Assembly: GCA_020844795.1 (NCBI GenBank)
Contig: CP086218.1
Location: 734,458 to 766,774, forward strand
Length of the DNA: 32,317 nucleotides
Direction: 5' to 3'
Source: Methanothrix sp.
GTDB lineage: Archaea; Halobacteriota; Methanosarcinia; Methanotrichales; Methanotrichaceae
In this document: piece after piece, positions 1-5,883 of the stretch
Numbering within the stretch: the stretch's first letter is position 1
How the letters are laid out: every line of letters starts with the position of its first letter
Program-made: the position numbers and the translations under genes
Notes under the pieces: model-generated
What the model saw: the letters and a program-made list of their open reading frames with translations, nothing else
The model's database searches: none
What the model was told of the DNA's origin: nothing

Positions 1-27
1 AGGTTTTGAGGGGAGTTAAAATTGAAG

Positions 28-717
28 ATGAGAGGAGAATCGAGGATAGAGGCCGTCCGCCTCCTGGCTGCGGTCGCAGTTCTGGTTGTAACTTCGTCGG
101 TCCTGGCCGCAGGAGCGGTGCCGGAGATATCCGCATCCCCGACCATGATAGGCCCCTGGGACGAGATCGTCGTCTCTTATTCGGGAGCTGGCGGGTTTGA
201 AAGCGACTGGATCGCCATCTACAAGGTGGAGGCGGCCAACGAAGATTACGGCGAGTGGCAATATCTCTACGGCGAGACGACCGGGAATCTGACCTTCACC
301 GCCCCCGGCGAAGGGGGGAGCTACGAGTTTAGGATGTTTGAGAACTGGGCGGGGGGCGGCGGCTACAACGATATCGCGAGGAGCAACATCGTCACCGTCG
401 AGATCGAAGGCTTAAACCTTACGAATATCACCGCATCCCCCCCGCAGGTGGCTCCCGGCGGGGAGATCTCCGTCGATTATTCGGGAGCGCCGGGGTTTGA
501 GACCGACTGGATCGCCATCTACAAGGCAGGAGCAGCAAACGAAGAGTACGGCCAGTGGCATTACCTCCGCGGCGAGAAGAGCGGGACCCTCACCTTCACC
601 GCCCCGGAGGAGGATGGGGAGTACGAGTTTAGGATGTTTGAGAACTGGGCGGGGGGCGGCGGGTTTAGCGAGATCGCAAGAAGCAACATGGTATACGTGG
701 GCACCTCAACCGCCTGA
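28..717 (+). CDS. Secreted protein with two tandem DWIAIYK-type repeats
   Basis: Predicted exported protein of about 229 residues. An N-terminal basic stretch followed by a hydrophobic segment ending near Ala-Ala-Gly looks like a signal peptide. The rest is two copies of a beta-rich unit of about 90 residues. Each copy has a Pro-rich start (ASP...), a DWIAIYK motif, a TFTAP motif and a FRMFENWAGGGG motif; the copies are nearly identical at the DNA level around 325-360 and 625-660. Such units occur in archaeal surface proteins, so a cell-surface or binding role is inferred, not shown. ATG at 28 is preferred; an in-frame TTG at 22 lies closer to the upstream purine-rich ribosome site and is a real alternative. 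The gene faces the regulator gene at 877-1167 convergently. No enzymatic residues are recognised. Confidence 0.8.
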   Translation: MRGESRIEAVRLLAAVAVLVVTSSVLAAGAVPEISASPTMIGPWDEIVVSYSGAGGFESDWIAIYKVEAANEDYGEWQYLYGETTGNLTFTAPGEGGSYEFRMFENWAGGGGYNDIARSNIVTVEIEGLNLTNITASPPQVAPGGEISVDYSGAPGFETDWIAIYKAGAANEEYGQWHYLRGEKSGTLTFTAPEEDGEYEFRMFENWAGGGGFSEIARSNMVYVGTSTA

Positions 718-739
718 AGGTCGGGTGGTGGGGGTGGCG

Positions 740-757
740 GGAGATCGGCAGATCTCC
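740..757. other. Perfect 7-bp inverted repeat between convergent genes
   Basis: GGAGATC and GATCTCC are separated by a GGCA loop. It sits in the 160-bp space between two genes that converge, so it may fold in both transcripts. There is no T-tract beside it, so it is not a typical archaeal terminator. Otherwise this gap is GC-rich and shows no gene. Confidence 0.4.
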
Positions 758-876
758 GAACTCCTGGGGCTACTCTGGGAGGATGGGAGGTCGTGGGTGA
801 CGGTCCGCCGGGTGGCGGAGATGACCCCCACCCCGGCCCTCTATAATGCGAGGACTTCCCGATATCGGGCCGGATC

Positions 877-1167
877 TCACCCTGCGCCCCCTCTCTCCGC
901 CTGGGATCTGACGAGTCCTCCGTAGGCCTCTCCCGACTCCGTCAGGGCTATCTTACCGTCGTCGACCTCGATCAGCCCCGCCAGCTCCAGCCGGTGGAGG
1001 TGGTAGTCGAGCATCCTCGGTCCGACGGCCAAGCCGATCGCCTCGACTGAGAGGCACCCCTCCACCATCAGGATGATCATCCTCCTTCTGATGGGGTTTT
1101 CGAGGGCGTGATGGACGAGGGCCATCTCCTCGGGGGAGTCGGGCTTCGCCTTTCTTCCGACCTTCAT
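877..1167 (-). CDS. ArsR-like winged-helix transcriptional regulator
   Basis: A 96-residue DNA-binding protein. Residues about 15-35 (HHALENPIRRRMI) match the first helix of ArsR-type winged-helix domains. The following helix-turn-helix has the pattern SVEAIGLAVG...LDYHLHRLELAGLIEV, typical of the recognition helix and the start of the wing. No metal-binding Cys pair of the classical ArsR type is visible, so the inducer is unknown. It lies 74 bp downstream of the nitroreductase gene on the same strand but has its own TATA-like box. It may control that gene, whose promoter carries repeated motifs. The start is the ATG at 1167; no strong ribosome site sits in front of it. The family is sure, the target is not. 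Confidence 0.85.
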   Translation of the reverse strand: MKVGRKAKPDSPEEMALVHHALENPIRRRMIILMVEGCLSVEAIGLAVGPRMLDYHLHRLELAGLIEVDDGKIALTESGEAYGGLVRSQAERGGAG

Positions 1168-1210
1168 GGGTCTTGGATCGTCCGGTCTGAAGATCTCCCT
1201 TTCGGTGTAG

Positions 1211-1216
1211 TATAAA
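1211..1216 (-). promoter_or_regulatory. TATA-like box for the winged-helix regulator
   Basis: On the minus strand the sequence reads CTTTATAC. Its centre lies about 46 bases upstream of the regulator ATG at 1167, which would give a leader of about 20 bases. The assignment is by position and consensus only. Confidence 0.4.
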
Positions 1217-1241
1217 GAGGTGCGACGGTTTTTTCTGATCC

Positions 1242-1754
1242 TCAGCCCGGAAGGATCTTCTCCCCCTCCAGCTCCTCCGCCAGAACCGGCCCCCTCTCCT
1301 CATCGGGATAACCGAAGGCTATGATCGACTCCACCTTCAATCCAGCGGGAAGGCCGAGGACCGACCTGACGTACTCCTCGCTCGTCTGCGATCCGTCGTG
1401 CATCCGCAGCCTTATCTGGATCCAGCAGGAGCCGAGGCCGAGGCTCTGGCCCGCCAGCTGCAGGATTATCGATGCTATCGAGCAGTCCTCTATCCAGACG
1501 TCCGACTCGTCATCATAGGCACAGACGACGACCCCGAGGCGCGCTCCCGCGAGGAAGGACGACCCCGACGGCTTCGCCTTCGAGAGGGCCGCTAGCTTCT
1601 CTTTATCTTCCACGAAGACGAACCTCCAGGGCCTGAAGTTTCTGGAGGTCGGCGACCTGAGCGCCGCCTCCTTTAGAAGCTCCACGATCCCTGGGTCGAT
1701 ATCCTGGTCCCTGTAACTTCTGATGCTTCTTCTCTTGCGCAAAAGTTCCATCAT
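1242..1754 (-). CDS. Nitroreductase-family flavoprotein
   Basis: A 170-residue single-domain member of the FMN-dependent nitroreductase family. The N-terminus has the hallmark RRSIRSY motif (residues 8-14), followed by LKEAALRSPTSRNFRPWRFV (about 27-46), which contributes the FMN phosphate contacts and the dimer interface. LGLGSCWIQI (about 106-115) and IIAFGYPDEERG near the C-terminus are the usual second flavin-binding elements. The length is normal for short archaeal members. The substrate cannot be told; the family reduces nitro groups, quinones or flavins. A GGAGGAAGG ribosome site precedes ATG 1754; the second codon is also ATG, leaving a one-codon ambiguity. A winged-helix regulator follows on the same strand. 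Confidence 0.9.
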   Translation of the reverse strand: MMELLRKRRSIRSYRDQDIDPGIVELLKEAALRSPTSRNFRPWRFVFVEDKEKLAALSKAKPSGSSFLAGARLGVVVCAYDDESDVWIEDCSIASIILQLAGQSLGLGSCWIQIRLRMHDGSQTSEEYVRSVLGLPAGLKVESIIAFGYPDEERGPVLAEELEGEKILPG

Positions 1755-1809
1755 GAGATCCTTCCTCCCGGCCCCTTATTGGGCCGATATTTCTTGGGGG
1801 ATGATCGAT

Positions 1810-1846
1810 ATCTTCGAGCTGAGATAAACCGGTTGCGATCTTCGAG
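1810..1846 (-). promoter_or_regulatory. Nitroreductase promoter flanked by two copies of a 9-bp motif
   Basis: ATCTTCGAG occurs at 1810-1818 and again at 1838-1846, 28 bp apart. Between them, at 1822-1827, the minus strand reads TTTATC, a TATA-like box for the nitroreductase. Such placement fits operators for a repressor, possibly the adjacent winged-helix protein. A related inverted sequence lies at 1862-1878. The repeats are directly visible; the regulatory role is inferred. Confidence 0.45.
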
Positions 1847-1861
1847 GAGATAGATAGACCC

Positions 1862-1886
1862 GCTTCGATCCTCGAAGCAAAAAAAT
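1862..1886 (-). terminator. T-tract terminator with adjacent palindrome after the triple-Cache gene
   Basis: On the minus strand a run of seven T (1879-1885) follows the Cache gene stop at 1921. It is followed by a perfect inverted repeat, GCTTCGA-TCC-TCGAAGC (1862-1878). A T-run alone can end archaeal transcription. The palindrome resembles the motif repeated in the next promoter and may be regulatory instead. Confidence 0.5.
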
Positions 1887-1920
1887 ATGGCCGGGTCGGC
1901 CCCGGCGGCGGCCGCATCCG

Positions 1921-3264
1921 CTACCGCTCATATATCCCGGCGCCGAGCCACCAGGTATCGTCGACCTTCATGACGTAGCTGACCTTATCCTCGATCTCGT
2001 TGGTGACGGGGTTTCTCCACCGGTACTCGTAGAAACCTCCGCCCTCGGCGGCGAGGGCGATGGAGCGCATATCCCGGTTGATGAAGGCGCCTTCCTCATC
2101 CTGGATGTCAAGGCGGTAGGTCCCCACTTCCGAGGGGAGGTAGGGGAGGACGAGGGAGGTGCCGTTGAAGTTCTGGGCGAAGATGTAGACGTCTCCCCGG
2201 ACCCAGGGGCCTTCTGTATCCATGAAATCGGCCGCCGCCCTCTCCCTTCCTGCCACCAGGGCGTGGCTCACCGCCTCCCGGACGAAGCCCTGGAGCTCTA
2301 TCCTATCTGCCGGCTTATTTCCTGAGAGGTTCTCATCTTTGGAGCGGGAGCTGTAGATCCCAGCCCCCAAAAACCAGGTCTCGTCGACCTTCACGACGCG
2401 GCTGAGCTTCAGCTCCTCGGCCATCTCATTTTCGGGATTTGGATAGATATAGTACGACTCCCCACCCCCTCCCCTGGCCAGGGATATGAAATCCCGGACG
2501 AAGGCGACGCCGTTGGCGTCTTCAAGGTCGATGCGATCCTCGCCGACGATATCGGGCTGGAAGGGGAGGGCGAGGGCGGTGCCGTTGAAGTCGTAGGCGA
2601 AGATGTAGAGCCCTTCTTCGACGAACTCCCCGCCGGGATCGTTGAAGGCGGCTAAAGCCTTCGGCCTGCCGTTCTCGATGGAGTAGTTCACCGCCTCATC
2701 GACGAAATTCCTCAGAGATTCCCGATCCTGAAGGCTGAACCGGGGCGGCTCGGCTGAGATATAGATCCCGGAGCCTATCCAGAGGTCGTCGTCGACCTTC
2801 TGGACGCCGACGAGCTTAAGCTCATCGACGTTACCCGCGGCGGGGTTGGGGTAGATGTTGTAGATGAAGCCTCTGCCCCGCTCTGCCACCGCCATCAGGT
2901 TTTGGATCATGGGGACGCCGTTGGGGTCGACGAGGTCGAGGTTGTTTCTCCCTACCAGCTGCGGAAGATAGGGGTGAGCGAGGAGCGTCCCGTTGAAGTC
3001 GTAGGCGAAGACGTAGAGCTCGCCCCTGACAAACTCACCGTGGGGGTCGCTGATGGCCTTCAGCCCTTCGATCTTGCCGTTCTCCAGAAGGCTATCTCTA
3101 GCCTCGTCCAGGAAGGATGTCATCTCCTCCGCGGAAGTCTGGCCTTCCATCGGCGCCATACTGGGGCTCGGTGCCTCATCGGCGGCAACAGATGCCCCCG
3201 GGCCGGCTACGAGGCCGAAGGCCAGGAGGAGGGAAAAGGTGATCCTGATGTATGTCATTGACAT
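1921..3264 (-). CDS. Secreted protein made of three tandem single-Cache domains
   Basis: A 447-residue protein with an N-terminal signal peptide (hydrophobic ITFSLLLAFGLVAG, cleavage near Ala-Ala-Asp) and no other membrane segment. The mature part is three repeats of about 125 residues. Each contains an amphipathic opening helix (F-x-x-EA), a YxFAYDFNGT or YIFAQNFNGT strand, a Leu/Pro-rich strand ending in VG, an ID-type loop (LDLVDPNG, IDLEDANG, LDIQDEEG), a Y/F-Y-x-x-x-NP stretch and a closing VKVD-x-x-W-x-GxGIY motif. These are the signatures of sCache_2 ligand-binding domains, known from bacterial and archaeal sensors that detect small carboxylates. Here no kinase, methyl-accepting or membrane part follows, so it is probably a free or surface-held binding protein. 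ATG 3264 has a GAGGAT-like site upstream; ATG 3258 is an alternative. Confidence 0.85.
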   Translation of the reverse strand: MSMTYIRITFSLLLAFGLVAGPGASVAADEAPSPSMAPMEGQTSAEEMTSFLDEARDSLLENGKIEGLKAISDPHGEFVRGELYVFAYDFNGTLLAHPYLPQLVGRNNLDLVDPNGVPMIQNLMAVAERGRGFIYNIYPNPAAGNVDELKLVGVQKVDDDLWIGSGIYISAEPPRFSLQDRESLRNFVDEAVNYSIENGRPKALAAFNDPGGEFVEEGLYIFAYDFNGTALALPFQPDIVGEDRIDLEDANGVAFVRDFISLARGGGGESYYIYPNPENEMAEELKLSRVVKVDETWFLGAGIYSSRSKDENLSGNKPADRIELQGFVREAVSHALVAGRERAAADFMDTEGPWVRGDVYIFAQNFNGTSLVLPYLPSEVGTYRLDIQDEEGAFINRDMRSIALAAEGGGFYEYRWRNPVTNEIEDKVSYVMKVDDTWWLGAGIYER

Positions 3265-3496
3265 AATCCTATCCTCTTCATGTTAATCCGTTATATCGAT
3301 TTTGCTGCCTTCAGAGTAACGATATTAGAGGAGCGGTATATCTTCCGGTCACGATTAGAGGTGAGTCCTTGAAAAAGGGTTTTCTGAGAGGGTTCATCCG
3401 CAGATCAGACCATGGTGATATATAGTCGTCTAGACCTTCCGAGAGCTGGCCGACGAAGGGAAAAAATTCGATCGTCCCGTCTCATGGGGAGGAGGG

Positions 3497-3504
3497 TTTT
3501 ATAA
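3497..3504 (+). promoter_or_regulatory. TATA box of the MFS transporter gene
   Basis: TTTTATAA lies about 36 bases upstream of ATG 3537. Expected transcription start is near 3527, which lies after the alternative TTG start at 3510 and so favours the ATG. A second TATA-like string is at about 3415-3423. Confidence 0.45.
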
Positions 3505-3536
3505 CGCCGTTGGAGAAGAGCGATGTTGAGAGGGTG

Positions 3537-4847
3537 ATGAGCCGTCGGTGGGCGGTCTTCGGCATCCTCGCCTCTGCCTACTTCTTCGTCTACTTCCACC
3601 GGGTCTCCACCGCGGCGGTGGCGACGGACCTGGAGGCGACCTTCGCCGTCTCAGCGGCGTCCATCGCCCTCCTCAGCTCCGCCTACTTCTACGCCTACAC
3701 CGTCATGCAGCTTCCTGCGGGTCTCTTGACCGACAACTGGGGGCCGAGGAAGACCGTCAGCGCCTTCACCCTCCTCGCTGCGGCCGGGGCGGTCCTCACG
3801 GGGATGGCCTCTTCCTTCGAGCTGGTGGTCGTCGGAAGGGTGATGATCGGCGTCGGGGTGGCGATGGTCTACATCCCCATAATGAAGATCATATCGACCT
3901 GGTACAGGAAGAACGAGTTCGCCACCCTCTCCGGGATCCTCCTGGCGGTGGGGAACATCGGAGCCCTCGGTGCCGCAGGCCCCCTCGCCTACTTCTCCGC
4001 ATCCCTCGGCTGGCAGCAGGTATTCCTCATCCTCGGAGCGATAACCATCGCCATAGCCGCCGCCTCCTGGACGATAATACGGGACCGGCCCGAGGATATG
4101 GGCCTGCCCGGCATATCCGAGATCGAGGCGTACGAGAACGGAGAATCGGATCTCGCCTGCGAACCGGGGAAGATCCCCATGAGGACGGCCCTACTGATGA
4201 CCTTCGGCTCCGGGAGGAAGTTCTGGCCGATGGCGGTCTGGTTCTTCTTCATGTACGGTAGCGTCATGGTCTATCAGGGGCTCTGGGCCGGACCGTTCTA
4301 TCACGACGTCCTGGGGTGGGAGAAGGCGACCTACGGCCTCGTCCTCACCTTCATCGCCACGGGGATGATCATCGGCTGCACCACCGCCGGGTACATCTCA
4401 GATAAGATCCTGGGGTCGAGGAAGAAGGTCCTCGTCACGGGATCTGTAGCCTATACCATAATCTGGGCGGTGATATGGTCCACCGCAGGATCGATATCAA
4501 GCCCCCAGGCATATATGGCTATAAACTTCTTCTTCGGCTTCTTCGGAGGCTTCTTCGTCGTCAGCTACGCCCAGATCAAAGAGCTCTTTCCCATAGCGAT
4601 CGTCGGGACGACGACGGCGGCCCTCAACATATTCCCCTTCGCCGGAGGGGCGGTCCTCCAGCAGGTATCAGGGCTGATCCTCACCTCCAGGTCCCTGGAG
4701 GCCTACCAGAGCGTATGGCTCCTGATGCTCGTATGCATGATAGTCGCCACCGTTGCCGTATCCTTCTCAAGGGAGAGCGAAGAGGCGAGGGCGAGAGCCT
4801 CCCGGCTTCGGGGCGGGGGATCGCTGCGCAGGTGGCTATTCGGGTGA
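3537..4847 (+). CDS. Major facilitator superfamily transporter
   Basis: A 436-residue integral membrane carrier with about twelve hydrophobic segments in two halves joined by a hydrophilic loop (about residues 184-214). The first half has the MFS loop 2-3 motif as DNWGPRKT and the opening AYFFVYFHRVSTAAVA, typical of sugar-acid/organophosphate-like or ACS-type carriers. The second half carries GYISDKILGSRKKVL, the repeat of the same motif. The substrate cannot be decided from sequence. ATG 3537 is chosen because GAGAGGG lies just upstream and the TATA box at 3497 predicts a start of transcription near 3527. A TTG at 3510 would add nine residues. The gene is followed after 80 bp by a methyltransferase on the same strand. 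Confidence 0.85.
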   Translation: MSRRWAVFGILASAYFFVYFHRVSTAAVATDLEATFAVSAASIALLSSAYFYAYTVMQLPAGLLTDNWGPRKTVSAFTLLAAAGAVLTGMASSFELVVVGRVMIGVGVAMVYIPIMKIISTWYRKNEFATLSGILLAVGNIGALGAAGPLAYFSASLGWQQVFLILGAITIAIAAASWTIIRDRPEDMGLPGISEIEAYENGESDLACEPGKIPMRTALLMTFGSGRKFWPMAVWFFFMYGSVMVYQGLWAGPFYHDVLGWEKATYGLVLTFIATGMIIGCTTAGYISDKILGSRKKVLVTGSVAYTIIWAVIWSTAGSISSPQAYMAINFFFGFFGGFFVVSYAQIKELFPIAIVGTTTAALNIFPFAGGAVLQQVSGLILTSRSLEAYQSVWLLMLVCMIVATVAVSFSRESEEARARASRLRGGGSLRRWLFG

Positions 4848-4927
4848 TCCCCCGGACCTTGCGGATCCGTGAATCGGATAGCTCTATAGACCCCTAGCGC
4901 CGTCTCTTCGACGGGAGTGAGATTTAC

Positions 4928-5482
4928 ATGGCCGAATCGTCCCGCATCTGTCCGTGGTGGCTGGCGCCGACTCTGGATAACCCGATCCGGAGGTTCGTCC
5001 ACAACCCCGAGAAGTTCCTCCGCCGGTATATCAGAGAGGGAGATACCGTTCTAGACCTCGGGTGCGGCTCGGGTACCTTCACCATCGCCATAGCCAAGAT
5101 GGTGGGGGAAGGGGGGCGGGTCATAGCCGTGGATCTTCAGGAAAAGATGCTGGAGATCCTGAGGAAGAAGGCGGCGAAGGAGGGGCTCTCGTCCCGGATA
5201 ACCACCCACCGGAGCGAGGCCGACCGGATCGGCATCAGCGACCGGGTCGATTTCGCCCTCGCCTTCTACATGGTCCACGAGGTCGCCGATCAAGGGCGGT
5301 TCTTCAGGGAGGTCGCCACCCTTCTGAAGGAGGATGCCAGCCTCCTGATATCCGAGCCGAAGTTTCACGTCTCAAAGTCCGCTTTCAGACGGATGAAGGA
5401 GGCGGCAGAGGGGGCGGCGCTTACCCCGACCGACGAGCCGAAGATCAGGTTCAGCCGCAGCCTCCTCTTCCGGCGGGGATGA
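4928..5482 (+). CDS. Class I SAM-dependent methyltransferase
   Basis: A 184-residue cytosolic methyltransferase of the UbiE-like small-molecule type. Motif I, binding S-adenosylmethionine, is VLDLGCGSGT (residues 41-50). The acidic end of the second strand is in VIAVDLQEKML, and motif IV/post-I is in VDFALAFYMVHEV. The N-terminus (CPWWLAP...DNPIRRFVHNPEKFL) is a feature I associate with a methanogen subgroup of this family. The methyl acceptor is unknown. GGGAGTGAG gives a good ribosome site in front of ATG 4928. The protein ends FSRSLLFRRG, a natural-looking C-terminus, so it seems complete even though its stop codon overlaps the ATG of the hsdS relic that follows. Confidence 0.88.
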   Translation: MAESSRICPWWLAPTLDNPIRRFVHNPEKFLRRYIREGDTVLDLGCGSGTFTIAIAKMVGEGGRVIAVDLQEKMLEILRKKAAKEGLSSRITTHRSEADRIGISDRVDFALAFYMVHEVADQGRFFREVATLLKEDASLLISEPKFHVSKSAFRRMKEAAEGAALTPTDEPKIRFSRSLLFRRG

Positions 5483-5682
5483 GCAGTTCTCGTCATCTCT
5501 TGTATCTGCAGGTCCCTTCGAGCCGATGCAACGACGAGGCTATCCGGGGGACCCTCTGCCGGACGGGGGATGACCTCCAGGCCCATGTCGAAGGGCTCAA
5601 GAGATGCCAGGCCCGGACGGCGGAGGAGCTGGACGCCCTCCTCCCGGCGGTGCTGGAGAGGGCCTTCCGGGGGGAGCTGTGA
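5479..5682 (+). pseudogene. hsdS: Relic of a type I restriction specificity subunit (C-terminal end of HsdS)
   Basis: The open frame encodes 67 residues. Its last 37 or so (GDDLQAHVEGLK, then CQARTAEELDALLPAVL, then ERAFRGEL and stop) match the conserved final coiled-coil helix of HsdS subunits, where forms such as LDALLPSILDKAFKGEL end the protein. The two DNA-recognition domains and the rest of the conserved helices are missing, and no hsdM or hsdR lies nearby. The upstream 30 residues show no HsdS similarity that I recognise. It is therefore a fragment left after deletion or recombination. Its ATG overlaps the methyltransferase stop by 3 bases, probably by chance. A separate small protein is unlikely given the match. 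Confidence 0.75.
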
Positions 5683-5710
5683 TCCCGCGACGCCGGGAGT
5701 ATTCTGATAA

Positions 5711-5720
5711 TTTTATAAAT
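5711..5720 (+). promoter_or_regulatory. TATA-like box upstream of the SagB-like gene
   Basis: TTTTATAAAT stands out in a short AT-rich stretch just after the hsdS relic. If used, it gives a leader of roughly 140 bases to the ATG at 5884, long for an archaeal mRNA, with the tiny upstream ORFs inside it. Confidence 0.4.
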
Positions 5721-5849
5721 CATTCTTACGAAAATTCGGTCCGACCCGCCGCTCCTATGCCGAAAATAATTTCTCCTATCCTGACCTCATCTTCTTTGAT
5801 GGAGAGGAACCGAACCTCCCGGAGAGGCCAAAAGTCCCCGGCCCACATT

Positions 5850-5882
5850 ATGGTGTCCTAATGGTTCCTAATGGTGTCCTAA
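5850..5882 (+). promoter_or_regulatory. Leader with duplicated three-codon ORFs before the SagB-like gene
   Basis: ATGGTGTCCTAA (Met-Val-Ser-stop) occurs at 5850-5861 and again at 5871-5882. A third ATG at 5861 overlaps the first stop and opens another frame. The real start at 5884 follows one base after the second stop. No Shine-Dalgarno sequence is seen. The repeats could be a start-site duplication, or could modulate initiation by termination-reinitiation. Confidence 0.4.
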
Positions 5883-5883
5883 T

